Source: an uncultured Bacillota bacterium
GTDB taxonomy: Bacteria; Bacillota; Clostridia; Oscillospirales; Oscillospiraceae
Length of the DNA: 33,072 nucleotides
Direction: 5' to 3'
Assembly (NCBI GenBank): GCA_947650875.1
Contig: CANSXE010000017.1
Coordinates: 1-33,072 of the forward strand
The first letter of the stretch is position 1; each line of letters opens with the position of its first letter. Shown piece after piece: positions 1-8,161 of the stretch. The notes under the pieces were generated by a model that did not search any database, was not told the DNA's origin, and saw only the letters and a list, made by a program, of their open reading frames with translations. A program made the translations under genes and the position numbers.

Positions 1-2
1 CC

Positions 3-1655
3 GCCTTCAAGATGGTGGACACCTGCGCCGCCGAGTTTGACGCCGAGACCCCCTATTACTACTCCACCTACGACGGGGAGAACGAGGCTCGGGACGACGG
101 TTCAGGCCGGAAAAAGGTCTTGGTTCTGGGCTCCGGCCCCATCCGCATCGGCCAGGGCATCGAGTTTGACTACTGCTCCGTCCACTCGGTCTGGGCCCTG
201 CGGAAGTTGGGTTGCGAGACCATCATCGTCAACAACAACCCGGAGACCGTCTCCACCGACTTCGACGTGGCCGATAAGCTGTACTTCGAGCCCCTCACCG
301 CCGAGGACGTGCAGAACATCGTGGAGCAGGAAAAGCCCTGGGGGGCGGTGGTCCAGTTCGGCGGACAGACCGCCATCAAGCTGGCCAAGGCCCTCACTGA
401 CATGGGCGTCCGCATCCTGGGCACCTCCTCCGACGGGGTGGACGCCGCCGAGGACCGGGAGCGGTTTGACGAAATTCTGTCCAAGTGCAGCATCCCCCGG
501 GCCAAGGGCAAGACCGTCTTCACCACCCAGGAGGCGCTGGCCGCCGCCCGGGAGCTGGGCTACCCCGTGCTGGTGCGCCCCTCCTATGTTCTGGGTGGCC
601 AGGGCATGGAGATCGCCTACACCGACCGGAACATTGAGGAGTTCATGAAGATTATCAACATGACCGTTCAGGAGCACCCCATTCTGGTGGACAAGTACCT
701 CATGGGCCGGGAACTGGAGGTGGACGGCGTGTTTGACGGGGAGGACATCCTAATCCCCGGCATTATGGAGCATGTGGAGCGGGCCGGGGTCCACTCCGGG
801 GACTCCATCGCCGTCTACCCGCCCCTCCACCTGGAGGACAAGCACCGGGAGCTCATCCTCAAGCACACCAAGAACATGGCCAAGCACCTGGGCGTGGTGG
901 GCCTGATCAACGCCCAGTATATCCTCTACGACGACGATATCTATGTGATCGAGGTCAACCCCCGGTCTTCCCGGACCATCCCCTACATCTCCAAGGTGAC
1001 AGGGGTGCCCATCATCGACCTGGCCACCCGGGTGATGCTGGGGGAAAAGCTCCGCGACATGGAGTACGGCACCGGCATCTACAAGGAGGCCGAATACTAT
1101 GCCGTCAAGGCCCCGGTGTTCTCCTTCGAGAAGCTCACCGACGTGGACACCGGCCTGGGCCCCGAGATGAAGTCCACCGGCGAGGTGCTGGGCCTGGCCG
1201 AGACCTACCCCCAGGCCCTGCTGAAGGCCTTCAAGGGCTCCGGGATGCGGGCCCCCAAGAAGGGCGGCCGCATCATTATTACCGTGAAGGATGAGGACAA
1301 GGGCGAGATTATCGCCATCGCCCGTGGCTTTGAGGAGATGGGGGTGGAGCTGTTCGCCACCGCCGGTACCTGCCAGACCCTCACCGATGCGGGCATCCAG
1401 TGCAAGAGCGTCAACCGGGTGTCCCAGGCCCACCCCAATATCCTGGACATGATCGCCTCGGGCACCGTGGACCTGATTATCAACACCCCCACCCGGGGCC
1501 GAAAGCACGACTCCGACGGCTTCCGCATCCGCCGCTCCGCCGTGGAGCACGGGGTGGGCTGCGTCACCTCAGTGGACACCGCCAGGGCCCTGCTCACCGT
1601 CCGGCAGCAGAGCCGCAGCGAGGACCTGACCCCCATCGACATCACAAAAATTTAA
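3..1655 (+). CDS. carB: Carbamoyl-phosphate synthase large subunit, C-terminal half (5' truncated by window edge)
   Basis: Frame open from window start; ATP-grasp segment (VLVRPSYVLGGQGMEIAY, EVNPRSSRTIPYISKVTGVPI) followed by MGS-like C-terminal domain (INTPTRGRKHDSDGFRIRRSAVEHGV). Confidence 0.97.
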   Translation, partial: AFKMVDTCAAEFDAETPYYYSTYDGENEARDDGSGRKKVLVLGSGPIRIGQGIEFDYCSVHSVWALRKLGCETIIVNNNPETVSTDFDVADKLYFEPLTAEDVQNIVEQEKPWGAVVQFGGQTAIKLAKALTDMGVRILGTSSDGVDAAEDRERFDEILSKCSIPRAKGKTVFTTQEALAAARELGYPVLVRPSYVLGGQGMEIAYTDRNIEEFMKIINMTVQEHPILVDKYLMGRELEVDGVFDGEDILIPGIMEHVERAGVHSGDSIAVYPPLHLEDKHRELILKHTKNMAKHLGVVGLINAQYILYDDDIYVIEVNPRSSRTIPYISKVTGVPIIDLATRVMLGEKLRDMEYGTGIYKEAEYYAVKAPVFSFEKLTDVDTGLGPEMKSTGEVLGLAETYPQALLKAFKGSGMRAPKKGGRIIITVKDEDKGEIIAIARGFEEMGVELFATAGTCQTLTDAGIQCKSVNRVSQAHPNILDMIASGTVDLIINTPTRGRKHDSDGFRIRRSAVEHGVGCVTSVDTARALLTVRQQSRSEDLTPIDITKI

Positions 1656-1721
1656 CTTTCCCGGAACAAACTCCCGTACTTTTCGTCCAATCAGGCAGAA
1701 ACAAACACAGGAGGTAATGTT

Positions 1722-2594
1722 ATGAAGCGGTTTTCACTTTGGCTGGTCCTCTTTGGGCTTTTTCTGGTTGGCTGCGGCCGCGGGGCGGGGGAGCGTCTCC
1801 CCAAGCTGCCGGAGGACAAAACAGTTATGCTGTCCATCTGTGAGGAGGAGCAGTACTCCCAAAAGTATATCTATACGAAAAAGGAGGTCCGGGCCCTGAA
1901 CAAGGCCCTGGCTCAGGCCTCGGTCCAGCCTGTGGACGACTGGACCATCCCGGAGGACCCCTGGCCTGTTTACGGTCTCTATGTGACGGACCTGTGGCAC
2001 GATGGCAGAGAGCTGGACGCGGCCTGCTTCGGTGATCTCTGGGTGGATAACCAGGGGCAGGCGTTTCGGGTGGAGGGCCTGGACATGCAGGCCTTGACGG
2101 ACCTCTTCCCGGATGGCTGGAAGGAGGGAAAACATAACTTTCTCCCCTCCCGGCAGGCGCTGGCTCTGTGCGGCGGCAGCTGGAACGAGCGGTTTATGGT
2201 CCCCTCTGACCTTCCATCTCCGCAGACTGATGTCTCCATGACCCTGGACGACCCGTCAAACGGCCTGAGCTGGACCCTGACCAACCTTAGCCAGTACGAA
2301 TTTTTCCACGGAAACGGCGGTTATGCCAGCCTTCAGGTCTGTCTGGAGGATGGGTGGTACGATGTTCCAAGCCAGTTTAGCCGCTATCACACAGACGAAG
2401 GATACATCCTGCCCCCCGGCGGAAGCTATTCCTCTGTTTTTCCTCTGGAGCCCTATGGCGACCTGCCCGCAGGAAATTACCGGATTGTCTTCCCCCTGAC
2501 TCAGGAGGGGGGATCCCAGCCGCGCGAAGTCTATTCGGCAGTCTGTTTTCTGATTTTGGAAGACGGAACCTTTGCCCGGGAGAGCCTGGTCTGA
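1722..2594 (+). CDS. Putative lipoprotein, unknown function
   Basis: N-terminal signal with lipobox (LFLVGCGRG), RBS aggaggtaatgttATG. Confidence 0.75.
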   Translation: MKRFSLWLVLFGLFLVGCGRGAGERLPKLPEDKTVMLSICEEEQYSQKYIYTKKEVRALNKALAQASVQPVDDWTIPEDPWPVYGLYVTDLWHDGRELDAACFGDLWVDNQGQAFRVEGLDMQALTDLFPDGWKEGKHNFLPSRQALALCGGSWNERFMVPSDLPSPQTDVSMTLDDPSNGLSWTLTNLSQYEFFHGNGGYASLQVCLEDGWYDVPSQFSRYHTDEGYILPPGGSYSSVFPLEPYGDLPAGNYRIVFPLTQEGGSQPREVYSAVCFLILEDGTFARESLV

Positions 2595-2605
2595 CAGTGT
2601 AAAAC

Positions 2606-2637
2606 GGCCCTCGGTTTACGCCGGGGGCCAATTTTTC
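2606..2637 (+). terminator. Rho-independent terminator after lipoprotein gene
   Basis: GGCCCTCGG-tttacg-CCGGGGGCC then aattttt. Confidence 0.7.
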
Positions 2638-2664
2638 TCTCAACATATTAGGAGGGTGATACAT

Positions 2665-3045
2665 ATGTCTGTTTACACAATCGTATTCAGTCCCACCGGT
2701 GGAACAAAAAAGGTTGGGGATTGTTTGGGCCGGGTCTTTGGGCCGGAGATTCAAGAAATCGACCTGACCAATCCCGCAGCAGAGTTCAGTTCCTTTTTAC
2801 TGGGTTCCAAGGATATTTGTGTTGTCTCTGTTCCCAGTTTTGGCGGACGTGTCCCCGCCCCTGCGGCTGCCCGCCTGGCCGAATTGAAAGCAAACGGAGC
2901 CAAAGCCTGCATCAGCTGTATGCGCTGCGTCAGTATCTGCCCCGCTCAGGCCAGGACCTTGAATAAGCTGCTTCTGGCCGGGGCCTCTCAAAAGCTAAAA
3001 AAGGTGTGTTCAGAGCCGAAGAAGAACGAGCTGTTCCTGAGTTAA
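2665..3045 (+). CDS. Internally shortened EFR1-like flavodoxin/ferredoxin protein
   Basis: RBS aggagggtgatacatATG; N-terminal flavodoxin-like SPTGGTKK and VSVPSFGGRVPAPAAARL, then directly a CISCMRCVSICP [4Fe-4S] motif and the C-terminus KLKKVCSEPKKNELFL. Confidence 0.7.
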   Translation: MSVYTIVFSPTGGTKKVGDCLGRVFGPEIQEIDLTNPAAEFSSFLLGSKDICVVSVPSFGGRVPAPAAARLAELKANGAKACISCMRCVSICPAQARTLNKLLLAGASQKLKKVCSEPKKNELFLS

Positions 3046-3055
3046 AAGTATTACG

Positions 3056-3946
3056 ATGAAAATTGACCGTTTAATTGGAATCATTACCATTTTACTGCAA
3101 AGGGACCAGGTCACCGCTCCTGAGCTGGCGGAGCGGTTTGAGGTGTCCCGGCGAACCATCAACCGAGACATAGAGGACATCTGCCGGGCGGGCATCCCTC
3201 TTGTCACTACCCAGGGGTATGGCGGCGGCATTTCCATCGCGGCGGGCTATAAACTCGATCATTCGCTGCTGACGGAGGAGGAATTACAGCTTTTGTTCTC
3301 GGGGATGAAGGGCATGGACAGCATATCGGAAAAGGCCCATTCCCCCCTTCTGGCAGAGAAGCTTTCCGCCGGGGCGGCAGACTTGACAGACAGCTTCAAT
3401 ATTGATCTCGCATCTCACTACAAGGATACGCTTTCCCCAAAAATCAGTGCAATCAAAAGGGCGACCCGGAACAGGCATCTGCTTTCCTTTTCCTACTTCT
3501 GCGAAAAGGGGGAGGACCGCCGCACCATAGAACCCTATCGGCTGATTTTCAAGTGGTCGGACTGGTATGTGTGGGGGTACTGCCTGGAGCGTCAGGACTT
3601 TCGGCTGTTCAAGCTGAACCGGCTCTGGGATTGGGGGACCGGCACAGACTCCTTTGCTCCAAGGGATCTGCCGGACCTGGAGCCGGACCAGTATTTTTCT
3701 GCGGGTGGGATATACCTCAAGGCCCTGTTCGAGGAGAATCAAAAGTACCGCCTGATTGAGGAGTACGGCCCGAACTGTTTTCAGACCGGTCCGAAAGGCA
3801 GGCTGCTCTTTGAGCGGGACTTTGTCAGCTTCTCCAATCTGCGGGAGTGGGTACTGAGCTTCGGCAGTCAAGTGGAGGTGCTGGAGCCGGAGCGGCTTCG
3901 GGCAGACCTGCGGCAGCAGGCGAAAGAGATGCTGAAAATATATTAG
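3056..3946 (+). CDS. HTH + WYL domain transcriptional regulator (YafY-like)
   Basis: N-terminal HTH (LAERFEVSRRTINRDIEDICRAGIPLVTTQGYGGGISIAAGY), WYL-type body (EPYRLIFKWSDWYVWGYCLERQDFRLFKLNRL). Confidence 0.9.
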   Translation: MKIDRLIGIITILLQRDQVTAPELAERFEVSRRTINRDIEDICRAGIPLVTTQGYGGGISIAAGYKLDHSLLTEEELQLLFSGMKGMDSISEKAHSPLLAEKLSAGAADLTDSFNIDLASHYKDTLSPKISAIKRATRNRHLLSFSYFCEKGEDRRTIEPYRLIFKWSDWYVWGYCLERQDFRLFKLNRLWDWGTGTDSFAPRDLPDLEPDQYFSAGGIYLKALFEENQKYRLIEEYGPNCFQTGPKGRLLFERDFVSFSNLREWVLSFGSQVEVLEPERLRADLRQQAKEMLKIY

Positions 3947-4011
3947 GAACATGACATATAGATGTCGTGTATGTTCTGATACAATAGCGGCACTGGAAAG
4001 GAGGGTGCAAA

Positions 4012-4284
4012 ATGCCAGAATCAAGATGCGGGCTGTTATGCTCTCAGTGTTCCTACTGCGGACAGGTGAATTGCCCAGGCTGTGTACATATGAGCAAGCC
4101 ATTTTGGGGAGACAGCTGCCCCGTAAAATCCTGCTGTGAAGGCAAGGGCAAGGAACACTGTGGGGAGTGTGACAGCTTTCCCTGTGAACTGCTCCACCAA
4201 TTCGCCTATGACCCCAAACAGGGAGATGACGGCAGACGCATTGAACAGTGCAGAGCCTGGAGCAAAGAGAGTTCCGCAGTCTGA
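4012..4284 (+). CDS. DUF3795-type Cys-rich small protein
   Basis: RBS aaggagggtgcaaaATG; CGLLCSQCSYCGQVNCPGC...HCGECDSFPCELL pattern. Confidence 0.75.
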   Translation: MPESRCGLLCSQCSYCGQVNCPGCVHMSKPFWGDSCPVKSCCEGKGKEHCGECDSFPCELLHQFAYDPKQGDDGRRIEQCRAWSKESSAV

Positions 4285-4285
4285 A

Positions 4286-4327
4286 CATAAAAAGGCCCGC
4301 ACCGGGATAAAACGGTGCGGGCTTTGC
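4286..4327. terminator. Bidirectional intrinsic terminator
   Basis: Perfect 10-bp stem GCCCGCACCG-ggataaaa-CGGTGCGGGC (4295-4322); poly-T on the minus-strand side (CTTTTT), short T run on the plus side. Confidence 0.8.
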
Positions 4328-4440
4328 TATTACCACTTGCCGTAGTCGTTGACCCAGCCGTTCCTGCGGGAGAACAGCCAGCGGGGCTCCTCCAACTTAT
4401 TTTTCTTGCACTGAATGGTTGAATAGGCTATAATCCCTCT
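4328..4440 (-). pseudogene. Possible C-terminal remnant of a minus-strand gene
   Basis: Minus-strand reading GIIAYSTIQCKKNKLEEPRWLFSRRNGWVNDYGKW followed by two stops and then the terminator above; no start or upstream body. Confidence 0.3.
4406..4434 (+). promoter_or_regulatory. Sigma-A-like promoter for the methyltransferase gene
   Basis: TTGCAC (4406-4411) - 17 bp - TATAAT (4429-4434). Confidence 0.6.
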
Positions 4441-4641
4441 TGAAGGTGATTCTCGCTTTTATTTTCCTGCATGAAAAATTTACTACCAAATCTCTGGGGG
4501 GATGTGTGTTGATAGGCGCAGGGACATTGCTCATAGTCATATAACGGACCGGCCCGATCCCGCTGTCGGTTTCCTGTCTGGTATCCTCGATACCGTATCA
4601 ACATGCTTAGGACGGTTAAATAGAAAATGGGACTTGATAGT

Positions 4642-5382
4642 ATGAGAGAAAACAAATATGATGACGCCGTATTCTTCCAGAAGTACAGCGAGATGGACCG
4701 TTCCCGGCAAGGCTTGACCGGGGCCGGGGAGTGGCATGAGCTGGAAAAGCTGCTGCCGGATTTTCAAGGTTTGTCCGTTCTGGATCTGGGCTGCGGCTAC
4801 GGCTGGCACTGCAAGTATGCGGCTGAACACGGCGCTGCCTATGTGCTGGGGACGGACATCTCTCAAAAAATGCTGGAAGCCGCAGAACAGAAAAATCCTG
4901 GCCCCAACATCGAATACCGGCAAGCGGCTATGGAGGACCTGGGATTTGCGGATGCCAGCTTTGATGTGGTGCTGAGCTCCCTGGCGTTTCACTATGTTGC
5001 TGATTTTATCTCGCTGGTCCAGAATATCAGCCGCTGGCTGAAGCCGGGTGGGAGATTTGTCTTTTCCATGGAGCATCCTGTATTTACGGCCTACGGCTCC
5101 CAGGACTGGTGCTATGATGAAACCGGAAAGATTCTTCACTTCCCTGTAGACAATTACTATCTTGAGGGGAAACGGGACGCAATTTTTCTGGGAGAGCCGG
5201 TCACCAAATACCACCGGACGCTGACTACCTATCTGGATACACTGCTGAGAAATGGATTTCAGCTCCAGCGTGTGGTGGAGCCGCAGCCGCCGGAGCACAT
5301 GATGGACATTCCGGGCATGAAAGATGAACTGCGCAGGCCCATGATGCTGTTGGTGTCAGCGAGCAAAGCCGTAGAAGGATAA
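4642..5382 (+). CDS. Class I SAM-dependent methyltransferase
   Basis: VLDLGCGYGWHCKYAAEHGAAYVLGTDIS motif I; start assigned to MRENKYDD rather than the ORF-track 4627 ATG. Confidence 0.9.
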   Translation: MRENKYDDAVFFQKYSEMDRSRQGLTGAGEWHELEKLLPDFQGLSVLDLGCGYGWHCKYAAEHGAAYVLGTDISQKMLEAAEQKNPGPNIEYRQAAMEDLGFADASFDVVLSSLAFHYVADFISLVQNISRWLKPGGRFVFSMEHPVFTAYGSQDWCYDETGKILHFPVDNYYLEGKRDAIFLGEPVTKYHRTLTTYLDTLLRNGFQLQRVVEPQPPEHMMDIPGMKDELRRPMMLLVSASKAVEG

Positions 5383-5494
5383 GCGGGCTGTACGCTGTAG
5401 GGAGTGTGATCCATGCGCATCTGCTCCCGGCGAAGGACAGTAAAAACGGTTAGAAACAGTGATCTTCGTGGTTCCCTCTGCCTTGGCGACAGTT

Positions 5495-5545
5495 ACCCAA
5501 AATCTACTGACAACAATTTGTTCAGATTGGGTAGGGTTGTTCTTT
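5495..5545. terminator. Possible terminator between convergent genes
   Basis: ACCCAA(aa)TCT ... AGATTGGGT imperfect inverted repeat (5495-5532) followed by T-rich tail. Confidence 0.4.
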
Positions 5546-6910
5546 TCACATTCGGGTGCCCTTATAATTTCCTCGCCGGGCGGCGGTCCCTGCCTTGGGG
5601 CGGCGCTTGCGGCGGAAAAAGGTAAGCTTGAGTATCACAATGGCGGCCAGGAACAGCACCACAGCCAGAATGATACGCACCCCCTCATTCTGGAAGAACT
5701 GGAAAAACTGCTGCTTCTTATACAGTAGCTCCGACCGCTCCACCGAGGTGACGGCCACCAGGTCCAGCTGGCCGTAGACCTCTCCGTTGTAGGAGAGGGT
5801 CATAATGCCCATCACCTGGCCGGCCACCACCGGGGCCTCCACCTCCTTGGCGTAGAGGGTGATTTTAGTCTCAATGTCGTTCAGGTCCATGGACTTGGGC
5901 AGGGTGCGGGTGATGGAGCCCTGGGGCTTCACATTTACCTCGTCGGCCTGGCGGGACATGGTGACCTTCACCGTATCCACCGGCTCGCTGTCTTTGGTGA
6001 TGGTCACCCGCTGGAAGTTGTTAAAGCCGTACTCCAGCAGCCGCTTGCTCTCCCGGAACTGGCCCTGGCGCAGCTCGGTGTCGCCGGGGACCTCCATAGG
6101 TCCGGAGCCCAAGATCACGGAGATGAGCACCTCGTCCCCGTCCTCGGCGGCGGCGGCCAGGCACCGGCCCGCCTCGTCGGTGTTGCCCGTCTTGCCGGCG
6201 ATGCACTTTTCATAGATGTATCCGCTGTACCGCCATGTGGAGACCAGGGCGTTGGTGTTGTACATCTCCCGGGGACCGGACATGTCGGTGGCATGGAGGG
6301 TGTATTTGGGGACCTTGGAGATTTCAAGGTAGGTGTCGTACTCCAGGGCGGCCTTCAGAATCAGGGCCAGATCGTAGGCAGTAGAGTAGTGGTTTTCGTT
6401 GTGGATGCCCACCGGATTGGTAAAGTGGGTGTTCTGGCAGCCCAGCTCGGAGGCCTTCCGGTTCATATGGTCCACAAAGTCCTCGATGGTGCCGTCCACA
6501 GCCACAGCCAGCACATTGCAGGCGTCGGCGTAGGAGGGGATAAGCGTCAGGTAGAGCAGTTCCTCCACAGTGAGCACCTCTCCCAGCTTGAGATTGGCGT
6601 TGACGTAGGACTGGGTGACCCCCTGCATCCGGGTTTCCCCGGCGGTGATGGGGGTGTCCAGGGAGAGCTGGCCATACTCAATGGCCTCCAGCACCAGCAG
6701 GGCGGTCATAATCTTGGTAATGCTGGCGGGATAGGCCTTTTCGGTGGCCTTCATGTCGTATAAAATTTCGCCGTGGTTGGCGTCCAGAAGGACGGCGTGG
6801 GTGCAGAACAGGTCCAGGTCCTCCTGCCCCGGAACGACGGCGGAGACGGGCAGCAGAGACGTGGACAGGGCAAACAAAAGGATCAGGGAAAGAAAAGGAT
6901 ATTTTTTCAT
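5546..6910 (-). CDS. D-alanyl-D-alanine carboxypeptidase, peptidase S11 family
   Basis: PASITKIMTALL (SxxK), CIAGKTGNTDEAG (KTG), N-terminal signal, C-terminal TM helix. Confidence 0.93.
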   Translation of the reverse strand: MKKYPFLSLILLFALSTSLLPVSAVVPGQEDLDLFCTHAVLLDANHGEILYDMKATEKAYPASITKIMTALLVLEAIEYGQLSLDTPITAGETRMQGVTQSYVNANLKLGEVLTVEELLYLTLIPSYADACNVLAVAVDGTIEDFVDHMNRKASELGCQNTHFTNPVGIHNENHYSTAYDLALILKAALEYDTYLEISKVPKYTLHATDMSGPREMYNTNALVSTWRYSGYIYEKCIAGKTGNTDEAGRCLAAAAEDGDEVLISVILGSGPMEVPGDTELRQGQFRESKRLLEYGFNNFQRVTITKDSEPVDTVKVTMSRQADEVNVKPQGSITRTLPKSMDLNDIETKITLYAKEVEAPVVAGQVMGIMTLSYNGEVYGQLDLVAVTSVERSELLYKKQQFFQFFQNEGVRIILAVVLFLAAIVILKLTFFRRKRRPKAGTAARRGNYKGTRM

Positions 6911-7064
6911 AGGAAAATCTCCATATGTATGTTATAATGAGGTGCGTACCCCAGTGTATCGCATATGAGGGGAAAAGGCAATTAAGATTTTTTTAATTTT
7001 CTGTATAACCGCGATTGTACTGATTATAACAAAAAGCGGGCAGGACCGCAAGGGGGCACGGGAC

Positions 7065-7466
7065 ATGGGAGAAAAATCCAGATACGCGGGGGCGGTGCTG
7101 GCCCTGTTTGCGGTCTTTTTCCTGGTGTGCGGCACCTGGTATCTGGCCCGGGCCACCGCCCCGGAACCCTGGCAGGTGTCCTCGGTCCGCCGTCCGCCGG
7201 CGGAGGAGATATCCGCCGAACCGGCCGCGGAGGGGGAGGTCTATCCGGACAGCCTTCTGCCCGGCGAGGTGATCGACATAAACACGGCGGACGCATACGA
7301 CCTTCAGCGTCTGCCGGGCATCGGGGAGAAGCGGGCGCAGGACATTGTCGCCTACCGGGAGGAGCACGGCCCCTTCTCGAATGTGGATGGGCTGACGGAG
7401 GTGTCCGGCATCGGGCCGGGTATTTTGGAGGGCCTGCGAATGTATGCGGCGACGGGAAACGAGTGA
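7065..7466 (+). CDS. ComEA-like helix-hairpin-helix protein with N-terminal TM
   Basis: DINTADAYDLQRLPGIGEKRAQDIVAYREEHGPFSNVDGLTEVSGIGPGILEGL. Confidence 0.88.
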   Translation: MGEKSRYAGAVLALFAVFFLVCGTWYLARATAPEPWQVSSVRRPPAEEISAEPAAEGEVYPDSLLPGEVIDINTADAYDLQRLPGIGEKRAQDIVAYREEHGPFSNVDGLTEVSGIGPGILEGLRMYAATGNE

Positions 7467-7474
7467 GGTTTGAT

Positions 7475-8161
7475 ATGGCGAAAATTTTAGTAGTAGACGA
7501 CGAGCAGGTGTTGGTAAAGGGCATCAAATTCAACCTGGAGCACGAGGGCTACCAGGTTGAGGTGGGCTATGACGGTGAGCAGGCGGTGGAGCTGGCCCGG
7601 GAGGGCAGCTTCGACCTGATTCTGCTGGACCTGATGATGCCCAAGATTGACGGCCTTCAGGCCTGTATGCGCATCCGGGAGTTCTCCAACGTGCCCATCA
7701 TCATGCTGACGGCCAAGGGGGAGGACACCGACAAGATCATGGGCTTTGAGTGCGGGGCCGATGACTACATCACCAAGCCCTTCAACCTGCTGGAGCTGAA
7801 GGCCCGGGTGCGGGCGCTGCTGCGCCGCTCCGGGGCCACAGAGCAGAAGAAGTCGGAAGCGATACTCACTGCCGGGCATATCCGTTTGGACACGGCGGCC
7901 CGGGCGGCCTGGCGGGATGGCGTGTCCGTGGAGCTCACCGCCAAGGAGTTCGACCTGATGGAGCTGCTGCTGCGCAACCCCGGGAGGGTATACAGCCGGG
8001 AGAACCTGCTCAACGTGGTGTGGGGCTATGAGTATATCGGAGACTACCGCACGGTGGACGTCCACGTCCGCCGCCTGCGGGAGAAGCTGGAGCTGGACCC
8101 CGCCAACCCCGAGTTCATCCGCACCAAGTGGGGCGTGGGCTACTATCTGGCGAAGCTATGA
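7475..8161 (+). CDS. OmpR/PhoB-family response regulator
   Basis: KILVVDDEQVLVKG...LILLDLMMPKIDG...PIIMLTAKGED receiver and C-terminal winged helix (VDVHVRRLREKLE). Confidence 0.95.
   Translation: MAKILVVDDEQVLVKGIKFNLEHEGYQVEVGYDGEQAVELAREGSFDLILLDLMMPKIDGLQACMRIREFSNVPIIMLTAKGEDTDKIMGFECGADDYITKPFNLLELKARVRALLRRSGATEQKKSEAILTAGHIRLDTAARAAWRDGVSVELTAKEFDLMELLLRNPGRVYSRENLLNVVWGYEYIGDYRTVDVHVRRLREKLELDPANPEFIRTKWGVGYYLAKL

Noticed and set aside
102-1645. Long antisense ORFs opposite carB (102..677 -, 750..1550 -, 1205..1645 -)
   Set aside because: Low-complexity Gly/His/Leu-rich translations typical of antisense frames in GC-rich genes; carB is unambiguous on the plus strand
5413-5728. Plus-strand ORFs 5413..5625 and 5459..5728 downstream of the methyltransferase
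   Set aside because: Mostly overlap the 3' end of the carboxypeptidase gene in antisense; no RBS or family signal. They could hide a mobile-element remnant, but I cannot support it
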